Below, in pieces: positions 24,676 through 33,108 of a stretch of DNA of 64,000 nt (position 1 is its first letter; each line of letters opens with the position of its first letter). A program made the position numbers and the translations under genes. Where the stretch lies: assembly GCA_014360755.1 (NCBI GenBank), contig JACIWX010000002.1, positions 62,001-126,000 on the forward strand, written 5' to 3'. This DNA comes from Chloroflexota bacterium (GTDB lineage: Bacteria > Chloroflexota > Anaerolineae > UBA2200). Under the pieces are notes generated by a model. That model saw only the letters and a program-made list of their open reading frames with translations. It searched no databases and had not been told where the DNA came from.

Positions 24676-26934
24676 CTATGAAACAGTGGTAAGCAGCGAA
24701 GTCAGCTCACCGGTTACAACCAGAGCAAAGTCTTGTGGGCCCTTCAGCAGGTTTGTGGCTGAAATTTGAATCAGATAGTTCCCCGCTGGCGGGTTTTCCA
24801 GGCGTACTACTTCGACATTGTTATCGGGGTCTGGGATTTTGAGTCCCATAGGCAAATGCTCATTGCCGATCCATTTCTTGCCGGACGGCAGGTGTTGCAC
24901 GAATAGGTTCAGGTTATTCTGCAGGGCACGCGCTGGCAAGTCGGTCCAGGTCAGGCAAATGCGCAGCCAGGCTCCGCCAGAGATGGAGCATTGGAAGCGA
25001 AAGCGCTGGCCACTGCGGGTGAATTGTAACTTCTTTTGTTGCCACGTATCCTGAAACTCTAGCCGGAGAGTTGGTTCTGTTGGATGGGGAATTGTCCAGG
25101 GCATGTAGATGCAGCCAAATCCCTGATGGTAGTTTGGCAAGTCAGGGTGATCAGCTACGGCATCGGGGGCAGTAAGCCAACGTGTGCCATTGATCAAGGT
25201 TGCCTTGAGCAGGGCGGCGCTGGGTTGGTGCTTGCGTTCCTTGACGTAATATTCTCTCACCAATGCCGCGCATCCGGAGACCAGTGGCGCAGCCATGCTT
25301 GTGCCGCCCATAAAGGCATAATGGCCGTTGCCTGGGTATGGCCCCCAGAAATGGCGCAGAGGAGCCAGCGAAGATTTGGTTGAGACAATGTCGGTGCCGG
25401 GGGCAACGACATCGGGCTTGATGCGGCGGTCATCGCACGGCCCACGGCTGCTGAAGGCAGCCAATCCCTCTTGGTTGCCGGAGACCTTTTCGTCCGCAAT
25501 CGGTGGGTCAGGGAATTCGCCTGGCCATGCCTCGCCATAGGTTAGGGAAGCGTAGCCACCATCAGTGCGGCTGCTGCGGCTGGCGCCAACAGTCAAGGCA
25601 TTTTTGGAGGAAGCAGGGGAGCCTATTGAAAGCCAATCTACGAACCCAGGGTGGCTGTGCCGGCGTTGGGCAGCCTGGCCCTCGTTCCCTGCGGAGATGA
25701 CAATCAGCATATCGCGTCGCTTGGCGACAAATTCGTCTACCTCAAGGGCATTGATGGTGTACATGGACTCGGTTGCTGCTCCCCAACTGTTGTTATGAAT
25801 GCGCGCACCAACCCAATACGCTTCTTCGAAGAGGTCTCCTAGATTCAGTGGCAGCCCGCCCAATCCACCGTTGGCGTCCAGGAGAGACTGGAAGAACAGC
25901 TTGGCTTTGGGTGCTGTGCCACGGAGGCGTCCCCCAGAAGCAGACCCGTCTCCCAGCACGGAGCCGGCTACATGGGTGCCATGGCCATGGGGATCGCTGG
26001 GGTCATCCTTTCTGCCCCAGGCAACAATGCCGGCAATACGCCCTCGGAAGTCGGGATGGTGCTCATCGAGGCCAGTGTCTGCGACAGCCACGATTTGTCC
26101 CTCTCCTGTCTGAGGGATATGAGCAGTGGGATTGGGATGTGCGGGACGGTCAATCCCCAGGAGCATGCGTGCCACGTCGTTGTGCAGTTTCGGCGGAATG
26201 TACTCCTCCATCGCTGCCACTTCTGGCAAGGCAGCGATCTCATCAATAAGCGGCGAATCTTCCAGCAAATAGAGCCGGATCTTGCGGCCCGCGGCTCCCG
26301 CAATGCTCACTTTTTTCTTCTCCAGCCATTTGACTACTTTGGGCAAATCCACTTCCCGGTGCAAGCGGAGGTCAAACGTGAGCATTTTGACTCCTGTCAG
26401 TGGGGTAGTACTTGGCGGCTCTACCTCGGGGCCCTTGGCAGATATGGGGCCCGTGTCCTCCGATCTATAGAGACGCACGGCGCTCACAAAGGGCAGGGCA
26501 GCGACAGCGTCAACCTGACGAGGAGTGAGCTTGGCGGTGTAATTGTCTCGGGGCACATATTCAAGCAACCGTACGCGCAACCGGCGCAGTTGCTGTCGCC
26601 ACTCTTCCAACAGCGGTCCCTTCAGTTGGATGAGATAGAAATTGGACTTGCTGCGGTCCACTGTTGGTTCGGGGGCTTTGGCTGATGGCTCACGGCGCGA
26701 CCGGCGCAGGACGGTTCCAGGGATGGGCTCCAGATTCTCACCTGGCGTCTCTACTCTGGGTTGGTCTTCCAATACCTGGATGACGAGGCCCTTTTGGCGC
26801 AGCGCCGCGATGTCCGCCTCGTCAATTTCTCCGAGCACGTAGCTTTCTGTGCGCTGCACATGGCTCATTTTCTGCAAAGCAGCGGCTTCTTCTTGCTCCT
26901 GCATGAAATGAGCGATGATCCTCTTTTTTGCCAT
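24676..26934 (-). CDS. cytoplasmic S8 (subtilisin-like) serine peptidase
   Basis: A 752-residue subtilase with the full triad: Asp286 (VADTGLDEHHPDF), His318 (DPHGHGTHVAGS), Ser546 (GGTSMAAP), and oxyanion Asn417 (SAGNEG). The first ~270 residues look like two tandem inhibitor-I9-like propeptide units (about 98-158 and 182-248, both ending in a VAALP or IAALPEV block). A jelly-roll-like P-domain follows the catalytic core (about 640-745). No signal peptide is visible; the N-terminus is MAKKRIIAHF. It starts 2 bp after the acyl-CoA dehydrogenase stop with GAGGAGG inside that gene, so it is translationally coupled. An intracellular protease paired with a ComEC-like protein is unusual. Confidence 0.9.
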   Translation of the reverse strand: MAKKRIIAHFMQEQEEAAALQKMSHVQRTESYVLGEIDEADIAALRQKGLVIQVLEDQPRVETPGENLEPIPGTVLRRSRREPSAKAPEPTVDRSKSNFYLIQLKGPLLEEWRQQLRRLRVRLLEYVPRDNYTAKLTPRQVDAVAALPFVSAVRLYRSEDTGPISAKGPEVEPPSTTPLTGVKMLTFDLRLHREVDLPKVVKWLEKKKVSIAGAAGRKIRLYLLEDSPLIDEIAALPEVAAMEEYIPPKLHNDVARMLLGIDRPAHPNPTAHIPQTGEGQIVAVADTGLDEHHPDFRGRIAGIVAWGRKDDPSDPHGHGTHVAGSVLGDGSASGGRLRGTAPKAKLFFQSLLDANGGLGGLPLNLGDLFEEAYWVGARIHNNSWGAATESMYTINALEVDEFVAKRRDMLIVISAGNEGQAAQRRHSHPGFVDWLSIGSPASSKNALTVGASRSSRTDGGYASLTYGEAWPGEFPDPPIADEKVSGNQEGLAAFSSRGPCDDRRIKPDVVAPGTDIVSTKSSLAPLRHFWGPYPGNGHYAFMGGTSMAAPLVSGCAALVREYYVKERKHQPSAALLKATLINGTRWLTAPDAVADHPDLPNYHQGFGCIYMPWTIPHPTEPTLRLEFQDTWQQKKLQFTRSGQRFRFQCSISGGAWLRICLTWTDLPARALQNNLNLFVQHLPSGKKWIGNEHLPMGLKIPDPDNNVEVVRLENPPAGNYLIQISATNLLKGPQDFALVVTGELTSLLTTVS

Positions 26935-26936
26935 GC

Positions 26937-28178
26937 TCAGCCCTCCTCATACACTTTTTCCTCGCTCCGTTCTGCCTGCGCCGCATCGGGTTCCACATCA
27001 CGGCCAGCAGGGCCACGGTCGAGCAACTCTTTGTAGTACTCATGTTGGATGACCAGGTCCATGATCTCATTGGTCCCGGTCCAGATCATGATGAGGCGGG
27101 CATCGCGTAAGAGGCGCTCGATGGGGTAGATGTTGGTGTAGCCAATGCCACCCATGATCTGCATGGCGTGGTTCACTACTTGCCAGGCGGCTTCGGTTGC
27201 GAATTTCTTGGACTCGGAAACCAGCCGCCTTACGCGCGAAGCGTCCGGATCCGTATCTGCGGCATGTGCGGTAGCATGGATCAGAGCGCGTGCGGCATCC
27301 AGCAAAGTGATGCTATCCGCTACTTTGAAACTCACGCCTTCGAAGGTGCGGATGGTAGCCCCGAATGCTTTGCGGCGGTTGCTGTAGCGTGCGGCGACTT
27401 CGAGTGCCGCCCTGGCTAGCCCTACCGCACCGGCAGCGCTGGTCAGTCGCTCCGGGACCATCATGCGGTAGAATATGCTCGCGCCACCGTTCTCGTCGCC
27501 TAACAGGTTCTCCATAGGCACACGCACATCGCGGAAGTAGATGCGGCCAGTGCCCCCGCCGCGTGTGCCCATGAGCCCATAGACATGTTCCACATCCACG
27601 CCGGGGCCACGGTCCACCAGAAAGGCGCTAATGCCCCGGTGGGGCGGCGCCTGCGGGTCTGTGCGTGCGTATACCAAGAAATAATCGGCTCCTTCTGCGC
27701 CCACAACGAACCGCTTTTGGCCATTAAGGATGTAGCAATCTCCATCGCGGCGCGCTTTTGTCGTCGTGCCAAAGAAATCAGAGCCCCCACGGGGTTCGGT
27801 AAGGGCTTCGGCGCAGGTCAGCTTGCCTTCCAACGTTGGCTGTAGGTATTTCTCTTTCTGTTCTGGGGTGCCGAAAACAGCAATCGCTTCGCCGACGATG
27901 CTTGGGAGGCAATAAAGGCAGGCGAGGCTGGTGCCCAATACCCCCACCTCTTCGATGGCGACTACCTCCGATGTCCAGGTTAAGCCACGGCCGCCCCACT
28001 GCTGGTCAAAACGCAAGCCCAGCAGCTTGCGGCGCGCTGCTTCCTCTACGTACTCGCGCGGGTAGCGCACACGGTCGGCGTCCATATCCAACAGCAACTG
28101 ACGGGGCACGCTCTTTACAAAGGCGCGCACTTCATCGCGCAGCATGCGTTGTTCCTCTGTCAGCAAGGGCTCTAGCAT
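26937..28178 (-). CDS. acyl-CoA dehydrogenase
   Basis: FAD enzyme that introduces the alpha-beta double bond in acyl-CoA and passes electrons to ETF. The 413 residues show [18 protein letters not shown] (FAD-binding), [18 protein letters not shown], the RKAFGATI block, [11 protein letters not shown] and IWTGTNEIM. The usual catalytic Glu of the EGT motif is replaced by Thr (WTGT). A Glu in MVPERLT sits where isovaleryl- and long-chain enzymes carry their base, suggesting a branched- or long-chain substrate. It lies 18 bp after the SIS gene and couples to the subtilase gene. With Ptb, Buk and a 2-oxoacid oxidoreductase in the window, branched-chain amino acid metabolism is a reasonable guess. 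Confidence 0.92.
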   Translation of the reverse strand: MLEPLLTEEQRMLRDEVRAFVKSVPRQLLLDMDADRVRYPREYVEEAARRKLLGLRFDQQWGGRGLTWTSEVVAIEEVGVLGTSLACLYCLPSIVGEAIAVFGTPEQKEKYLQPTLEGKLTCAEALTEPRGGSDFFGTTTKARRDGDCYILNGQKRFVVGAEGADYFLVYARTDPQAPPHRGISAFLVDRGPGVDVEHVYGLMGTRGGGTGRIYFRDVRVPMENLLGDENGGASIFYRMMVPERLTSAAGAVGLARAALEVAARYSNRRKAFGATIRTFEGVSFKVADSITLLDAARALIHATAHAADTDPDASRVRRLVSESKKFATEAAWQVVNHAMQIMGGIGYTNIYPIERLLRDARLIMIWTGTNEIMDLVIQHEYYKELLDRGPAGRDVEPDAAQAERSEEKVYEEG

Positions 28179-28196
28179 CTGGCCTCCTTATCGCTT

Positions 28197-28946
28197 TTAA
28201 ATCGGCTTGAGCCGACGTCCGCCATAGCGAGCGGCCAGCTCTGCCAGCCTTTGATCACCACCAGGTACATTGGCACTCAGCCAGATAGGAGGTTCTACGC
28301 CGGCATCATGGAGGCGTTTGGCCACCTCAGCGACCAATGCTTGCAGGATAGCGGCGCCTACTACGGTAGACAAAGGCGAGGCTTTGGGGAGCCCTGGGGC
28401 AATTTCAACGCAGGCATCACCGGGCACAACGCAGTTGTCAATCACCAAGTCGGCCACTTCAAACAGCCGCTTACCGCTGGAATGGCGGGATTTGGCTTGC
28501 GCAGACTGCTCCAGTGAGGTGAGTGCGATCACTTTTAGCCCTCGTGCTTTGGCTTCCATGGCTGCCTCAATGGGCGCGGCATTGATGCCAGATTGGGAAA
28601 CCACGATCAGCACTTCCCCTGGGCGCAAGTCGTAGCGATCCAAAACCAATTTCGCATACCCTTCCATGCGTTCCAGAGCTGTACTTCTCGTAGGAGGTCC
28701 GCCACCCAGCAAACTGAAGTTAATATCGAGAATGGCATTCACTGGCGCCAAGCCGCCGGCGCGGAACATCAATTCCTCGCCCAGCAGTTGACTGTGGCCT
28801 CCACCGAAAATATGCAGCACCCCGTCAGCTTCAAGCGAATCAGCAATCCATTGCGCTGCCTGGTCTAAAACAGCACTTTGGGTTGCCATAACTTTCTTCA
28901 GTGTCTCGATAGCGTTTTGGAAGTAAGTAGTCGCTGCTTCTAGCAT
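28197..28946 (-). CDS. SIS-domain sugar-phosphate-binding protein (UPF0309)
   Basis: A 249-residue sugar isomerase (SIS) domain protein of the UPF0309 type. Visible blocks are HIFGGGHSQLLGEELMFRAGGLAPVN, VSQSGINAAPIEAAMEAKARGLKVIALTS (the SIS phosphate-binding loop and its Gly/Ser residues), and DNCVVPGDACVEI. SIS domains bind phosphosugars; UPF0309 members have no assigned reaction. The ATG at 28946 is 8 bp after AAGGAG, with a GTG one codon upstream as the alternative. It is the first gene of the seven-gene minus-strand run, with a large hairpin (28971-29014) in its leader. Confidence 0.85.
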   Translation of the reverse strand: MLEAATTYFQNAIETLKKVMATQSAVLDQAAQWIADSLEADGVLHIFGGGHSQLLGEELMFRAGGLAPVNAILDINFSLLGGGPPTRSTALERMEGYAKLVLDRYDLRPGEVLIVVSQSGINAAPIEAAMEAKARGLKVIALTSLEQSAQAKSRHSSGKRLFEVADLVIDNCVVPGDACVEIAPGLPKASPLSTVVGAAILQALVAEVAKRLHDAGVEPPIWLSANVPGGDQRLAELAARYGGRRLKPI

Positions 28947-28970
28947 CACAATATCTCCTTAAAATAAGAT

Positions 28971-29014
28971 CAGGACGGCAAGGCGCTTGTATATCAGGCG
29001 CAACTACCGTCCTG
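28971..29014 (-). promoter_or_regulatory. leader hairpin upstream of the SIS gene
   Basis: Outer arms CAGGACGG (28971-28978) and CCGTCCTG (29007-29014) with GCGC elements inside that can pair. On the minus strand the 3' arm is followed by ATCTTATTTTAAGGAG, so it could be an attenuator just before the ribosome site. No known riboswitch class recognised. Confidence 0.45.
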
Positions 29015-29187
29015 TGATTTAACTGGCGGTACAATGGCCGCTTTGCACATCGGTTTTCGTCCTCGTGTGTTATCCTTGTGGGTATGGATGCTCGCTATTT
29101 CCTTTAAGGATACTGGTGCCTTTGCAAGTATCAGGGATAGCCAAGCATCCTTTCGGTGCCGCATAGTAAGTATAGCCCCGATTGCAT

Positions 29188-29216
29188 AAATGTCAAACAA
29201 GCCTTGCTTGACATTT
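29188..29216 (+). promoter_or_regulatory. operator-like palindrome over the -35 box
   Basis: Arms AAATGTCAAACAAG (29188-29201) and CTTGCTTGACATTT (29203-29216) match at 13 of 14 positions around one central base. The right arm contains the -35 hexamer TTGACA, so a dimeric repressor bound here would block RNA polymerase. Confidence 0.7.
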
Positions 29217-29236
29217 GTGTTCTAATGTGCCATAAT
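29208..29236 (+). promoter_or_regulatory. strong sigma70-type promoter
   Basis: TTGACA (29208-29213), 17 bp spacer, CATAAT (29231-29236). Transcription would begin near 29243, about 124 nt before the methyltransferase ATG at 29367. Confidence 0.8.
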
Positions 29237-29243
29237 CCGTATC

Positions 29244-29313
29244 GAATTACAGCCCAAACAGTGCGGCTGTCATTAGAGACAGTTACTGTAATGGGCAACT
29301 GCTTTTGCAGTTG
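29244..29313 (+). promoter_or_regulatory. structured 5' leader (candidate cis-regulatory RNA)
   Basis: Immediately after the predicted start, ATTACAG (29246-29252) pairs with CTGTAAT (29286-29292), enclosing CTGTC/GACAG (29267-29271 and 29278-29282). A separate perfect hairpin, CAACTGC-TTTT-GCAGTTG (29296-29313), follows. No match to a riboswitch class I know. Confidence 0.5.
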
Positions 29314-29366
29314 TGATAGAACGGAACAGATGGAAGCGCTTGCCCCTTCTACAGGAGGTATGCTCG

Positions 29367-30056
29367 ATGAGTACCACACGCTTGTCTCCACAGCAATTGC
29401 GCAAGATGGTGGTTGGACGACTGTTGGCAGCGTTGATTGCCCTGGGGGCAATCTTTTTCCTATCTGCAGGGACGATCCGCTACTGGGAAGCCTGGGTCTA
29501 TATGGCCGTTTTGCTCATCCCTATGAGCCTCTTTGCAGTTTATCTGCTCAGGTATAATCCTGCGCTTCTGGAACGGAGGATGAAGATGAGGGAAGTAGAG
29601 CCACAGCAGCGGAGAATCATCGCGGTCTCCATCATAGTTCTTCTCGCCGCAGGCATGCTTCCCGGGCTGGATAAGCGCTTTGGGTGGTCAGCGGTCCCCA
29701 CCTGGCTAGTGCTCGCTGCGGATGTCATTTTCCTCCTGGGTTATCTCCTTTTTGTCCTTACTCTGAGAGAAAATGAATACGCTGCGCGCACTGTTGAGGT
29801 CGAGCAGCAACAGCGGGTGATCACAACAGGCCCGTATGCCATCGTACGCCATCCTTTGTACCTCGCCTCTATTCTGATGTATGGATTCACCCCGCTTGCT
29901 CTGGGCTCTTATTGGGGCTTGGTACCTATAGCGTTTTTCCCGGTTATCCTTATCGCCAGGATTCTCAACGAGGAAAAGGTGCTTCTCAGGGAGCTCCCCG
30001 GTTATGCAGAGTACTGCCAAAAGGTGCGTTATCGCCTGATACCCAAAATTTGGTAA
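29367..30056 (+). CDS. isoprenylcysteine carboxyl methyltransferase-like membrane protein
   Basis: A 229-residue membrane methyltransferase of the ICMT/PEMT-like family, which uses SAM at the membrane face. About five hydrophobic spans are visible. The C-terminal signature is VITTGPYAIVRHPLYLASILMYG (the RHPxY SAM-binding motif), ending in LNEEKVLLRELPGYAEYCQKVRYRLIP. I chose the ATG at 29367, 8 bp after AGGAGG; the open frame extends 18 codons further up into the leader. Bacterial members methylate small molecules or lipids, mostly unidentified. It is the first gene behind the strong promoter, operator and structured leader. Confidence 0.85.
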   Translation: MSTTRLSPQQLRKMVVGRLLAALIALGAIFFLSAGTIRYWEAWVYMAVLLIPMSLFAVYLLRYNPALLERRMKMREVEPQQRRIIAVSIIVLLAAGMLPGLDKRFGWSAVPTWLVLAADVIFLLGYLLFVLTLRENEYAARTVEVEQQQRVITTGPYAIVRHPLYLASILMYGFTPLALGSYWGLVPIAFFPVILIARILNEEKVLLRELPGYAEYCQKVRYRLIPKIW

Positions 30057-30132
30057 AGCGTATTCTGTGGTCTCTGTCTCAGTCAGTTTTTATGACGCAA
30101 GTGCGGAAAGCACTAAGGGTGGTGCCAAGAAA

Positions 30133-30693
30133 ATGCAGGACAATAGGATTGTGGTAAGGGGCCTGGTTTTAGGGCTCTTGCTTGCCGTGTGCGCCTTCCC
30201 AGTTTTTGCAGAACCTATTGGCTCTAAGGTGAGCTTCACCGGTCTGGTGCTCAGTGACGAAATGCCCACCTGGCGCTATTGTGGTAATTACTCTGTTACT
30301 ATGCGGGTCATGGAAATCCGACAGAACCCGGGGAACCAGCTGAGCGCGGGGCAGGAGTTCCCGGTGTACTATGCCGCTGCCCAGGGTTTGCATAGTGGTG
30401 ACATCGTGGACGTCCGCGGCACATCTTGCCTTGGCGGCGGACCAAGGCAGTGCGTAGGAAGCATAGTCGTGCTTGCGGCTCAAGGGGACTATATCGGCTT
30501 TGTCGTGCAAGCCATGGCAGATGTCAATGGGGATGGCACAGTCAATCTCCTCGATTTGGTGGCTGTTGCCTTGGCATACCGTACGAGTGGAACTGCCCTT
30601 GGCTTAAGGGCAGATATCAACGGGGATGGTGTAGTGAACCTGCTTGACCTGGTGCTGGTTTCCAAGAACTATGGTCGGACCTGGGGTGAATAG
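30133..30693 (+). CDS. secreted protein with C-terminal dockerin type I repeat
   Basis: A 186-residue secreted protein. It has an N-terminal signal peptide (basic VVRG, hydrophobic LVLGLLLAVCAFPVFA, cleavage likely after VFA), then a beta-rich region of about 110 residues with four cysteines (WRYCGN, TSCLGG, RQCVG). It ends in a dockerin type I module with two calcium loops, DVNGDGTVNLLDLVAVA and DINGDGVVNLLDLVLVS, joined by a short linker. Dockerins normally bind cohesins, but in Chloroflexota and others they also occur on proteins outside cellulosomes; no cohesin is seen here. I chose the ATG at 30133 because it begins the signal peptide; the ribosome site is weak. Confidence 0.8.
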   Translation: MQDNRIVVRGLVLGLLLAVCAFPVFAEPIGSKVSFTGLVLSDEMPTWRYCGNYSVTMRVMEIRQNPGNQLSAGQEFPVYYAAAQGLHSGDIVDVRGTSCLGGGPRQCVGSIVVLAAQGDYIGFVVQAMADVNGDGTVNLLDLVAVALAYRTSGTALGLRADINGDGVVNLLDLVLVSKNYGRTWGE

Positions 30694-30723
30694 GCTTTTC
30701 CATTTCACTGCGGGGGCGCTTGT

Positions 30724-31332
30724 ATGGTTATCGAGCGGAAGGGACGGTGGGGCATGTTGAGAAAGCTGTTCTACATGCTGAAGGAGCCAGATCTGTTTTT
30801 CGAAAGTGTGCGAGGAGAAGGATACCGGGAGCCATTTGCTTTCCTTCTACAAGTCTCTGCGGTGATCGCTTTCTTCACGCCTATTGTGAATTACTTCGGC
30901 TGGCCAAGCACAGATCGCAATTCTGCGTACCAAGCGCAGATTATCGCCTGGCGCATTACCAGCGAGCAATTGTTGCCACGATGGGGTGTCTTAGCCTATG
31001 TGATAGAGGCTTTCCTTATCCTTACCCTTGCCCTGGTGCTGGCAGCGTTCATGAGCGCATTCCTGCACCTTGTGTTTCGCCTGTTGGGTGGACAAGGATC
31101 AAGCCTTCATGCCTGGAAGGCGATCTGCTATGGCGCTGGTCCTTGTGTGCTGTTAGGCTGGATACCATATTGGGCGCTTTTCGTGGGAGCCTTGGCTTTT
31201 GTGCTGCAACTGTACTATGGTCCTAAAGTGCTTTACCGCATGCGCGAGGGGCGGGCTTTGCTCATTTTAGCCTTCTTTGTGGGTGCTACGCTTCTGGAAT
31301 TCGCCACCAAGGGAACCACAGTGGGTTTCTAA
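30724..31332 (+). CDS. Yip1-domain membrane protein
   Basis: A 202-residue integral membrane protein of the Yip1/DUF1282 type. The N-terminal amphipathic segment MLRKLFYMLKEPDLFFESVRGE is characteristic and is followed by about five hydrophobic spans. The start is either ATG 30724 (GGGGGCG upstream) or the internal ATG at 30754 that begins the conserved MLRKLFYML segment. Bacterial members have no defined role. It follows the dockerin protein by 30 bp and precedes an MFS gene by 46 bp, so a shared transcript is likely. Confidence 0.8.
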   Translation: MVIERKGRWGMLRKLFYMLKEPDLFFESVRGEGYREPFAFLLQVSAVIAFFTPIVNYFGWPSTDRNSAYQAQIIAWRITSEQLLPRWGVLAYVIEAFLILTLALVLAAFMSAFLHLVFRLLGGQGSSLHAWKAICYGAGPCVLLGWIPYWALFVGALAFVLQLYYGPKVLYRMREGRALLILAFFVGATLLEFATKGTTVGF

Positions 31333-31378
31333 GAGCAACCTACCTTTGGGCTGCTGAAGGACCGAGGGCAATGAGACT

Positions 31379-32554
31379 GTGCTGATTCACCGCTATCGCA
31401 AAATCTTGCGTGACCGTGTTGTCCTGGCTTTCCTCCTATTCAACTTGCTGGCGGGTATCCTCTTCGTCGGCGGAGCGTTGTTGGTCTCATTCATGCGCTC
31501 CTTTGGCACTACCCCTGCCCAGTTAGGCATTGTGCTAGGCGCTGGATGGGCTGCTAGTGTCCTGGGAGCATTCTTGGGAGGGCATCTGACCGACCGCATA
31601 AGCCCTCGTCGAGCCATTCTACTTGTTGTTGCGCTAGTTGCCGTATCTTTGCTGGGCAAAGCCTTGTCCCGTCACTGGATCCAAGCCGGGGTTTGTTATC
31701 TTTTGGGTATGGGCGCACAAGCTGCTCATGCGCCCGCAGGAATGGCACTGCTGAAAGATGCCGTAGGCGACGAGATGAGCGGTTCCTTGGGCTTTCTGAA
31801 CGCAGCCTTTTGTGCTGCTGCTGTGCCTGGTGCAGCGCTGACTGGATGGGTTGTAGGGAAGTGGGGCTGGTCCTCCCTTTTCATGGGCAAGTTTGTCCTT
31901 TATCTGGCCATCTTGCCTGTCCTCTTCTTGGCGTTGCCCGAAATACAGGCAGAAGGACAGGTGCAAGAGGAAAAGGCGCATTGGGGAGACGCACTGCACT
32001 ATCCAGCGCTGTGGTGGATCTGCGCCAGTGTCTTTCTACTGACTCTGGGTGCGTACTGCTATAGTTACTATCCCTACTATGTGCAGGAACGCTTTACCGC
32101 CGATGTGCGGCAACTGGCTTGGTTCGACTCCCTCTACAACGCGGTGTGGATGCTTTCGAACTGGCCGGCAGGGATGCTCGCCGACCGTATCGGCGCTGGT
32201 CGCATCGCGATGGTGGGCTATGCATTGATGGGATTCACCTGGTTCCTTTTCCCATTTGGTTCTTCTCTTTTCTCCCTCTACGTGCTCTATGTCCTGTATT
32301 GTCTGGGCAATTCGCTGGGGTTTTATGCCACCGTTTTTGCCCAAGATGTGGTGCCAGTGCCATTCAGAGGGCGTGCTGTAGGGCTGTTCAATGCCCTGAT
32401 GTATTTGGGAAGTGCGATAGGGGATAGCATAGGCGGCTGGCTGTGGCAGGGGCTGGGGGCACGCTTTTCCTTTGCCCTGGCTGCAGGAGCCAATATCCTG
32501 GGCAGTTTCCTGCTTTCCATTGCACGGAGCAAGGAGCAGGAGGCAGCAATGTGA
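31379..32554 (+). CDS. MFS transporter
   Basis: A 391-residue major facilitator with about 12 spans. The loop 2-3 motif is GGHLTDRISPRRAILLV, repeated in the second half as AGMLADRIGAGRIAMVG. The remainder is hydrophobic with small-residue-rich helices. The start is a GTG at 31379 with only a weak GAGGG upstream. Substrate is unknown; it is not close to the Fsr-like transporter at 13 kb. It follows the Yip1 gene in the same direction and is followed by a DinB gene 66 bp later. Confidence 0.85.
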   Translation: MLIHRYRKILRDRVVLAFLLFNLLAGILFVGGALLVSFMRSFGTTPAQLGIVLGAGWAASVLGAFLGGHLTDRISPRRAILLVVALVAVSLLGKALSRHWIQAGVCYLLGMGAQAAHAPAGMALLKDAVGDEMSGSLGFLNAAFCAAAVPGAALTGWVVGKWGWSSLFMGKFVLYLAILPVLFLALPEIQAEGQVQEEKAHWGDALHYPALWWICASVFLLTLGAYCYSYYPYYVQERFTADVRQLAWFDSLYNAVWMLSNWPAGMLADRIGAGRIAMVGYALMGFTWFLFPFGSSLFSLYVLYVLYCLGNSLGFYATVFAQDVVPVPFRGRAVGLFNALMYLGSAIGDSIGGWLWQGLGARFSFALAAGANILGSFLLSIARSKEQEAAM

Positions 32555-32620
32555 GGTGTAAGACCAAATTCGAGTTCCAGAGTTTTCAGCATTTCCATGA
32601 TGCATAAAGGAGGAAGTACG

Positions 32621-33106
32621 ATGATTACCCCACAAGAATTGGCTGGTGCATTTCAACGCAATTGGGAGATTATTCAAGCCCAGACGAAGGGTCTGAGCCA
32701 TGCGGATAGCCTGTTGCAACCGCCGTTCCGGGGCAACTGTTTGAACTGGGTGCTGGGGCACCTTGTTACAAACCGTGACCGTGTGTTAACGCTGCTGGGC
32801 GAGGCGCCTGTGGGCAACGAGGCGTTGCAAGAACGGTATGGGTATGGCTCTGAGCCGGTGCTTGGAGAAGGCGAGGGTGTGCTGCGCCTGGAGACGCTGC
32901 TGGATATGCTGGCGAGGAGCCAGGAGCGCATCAATGCCGCCTTGGCACGTATCGCACCGGAGGAGCTGTCCCAAGAGACGCAAGATCACCGCGGCAAGAC
33001 CACTGTTGCCGAACGGCTGTTTTTCCTGTACTTTCACGAGACATATCACGTGGGCCAGACCGAGTTGCTGCGCCAACTGGCAGGCACGAACGACAAAGTG
33101 ATATAG
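32621..33106 (+). CDS. DinB-family protein
   Basis: A 161-residue four-helix-bundle protein of the DinB/YfiT superfamily. The metal-binding histidines are visible in NWVLGHLVTNRDR (helix 2) and in the late HETYHVGQTELLRQLAG (two His on one helix), the usual three-His site. Members include thiol-dependent S-transferases and many of unknown function. The ATG at 32621 follows AAAGGAGGA by about 7 bp; the open frame extends eight codons upstream. Its stop is 2 bp from the converging thrB stop. Confidence 0.85.
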   Translation: MITPQELAGAFQRNWEIIQAQTKGLSHADSLLQPPFRGNCLNWVLGHLVTNRDRVLTLLGEAPVGNEALQERYGYGSEPVLGEGEGVLRLETLLDMLARSQERINAALARIAPEELSQETQDHRGKTTVAERLFFLYFHETYHVGQTELLRQLAGTNDKVI

Positions 33107-33108
33107 GC

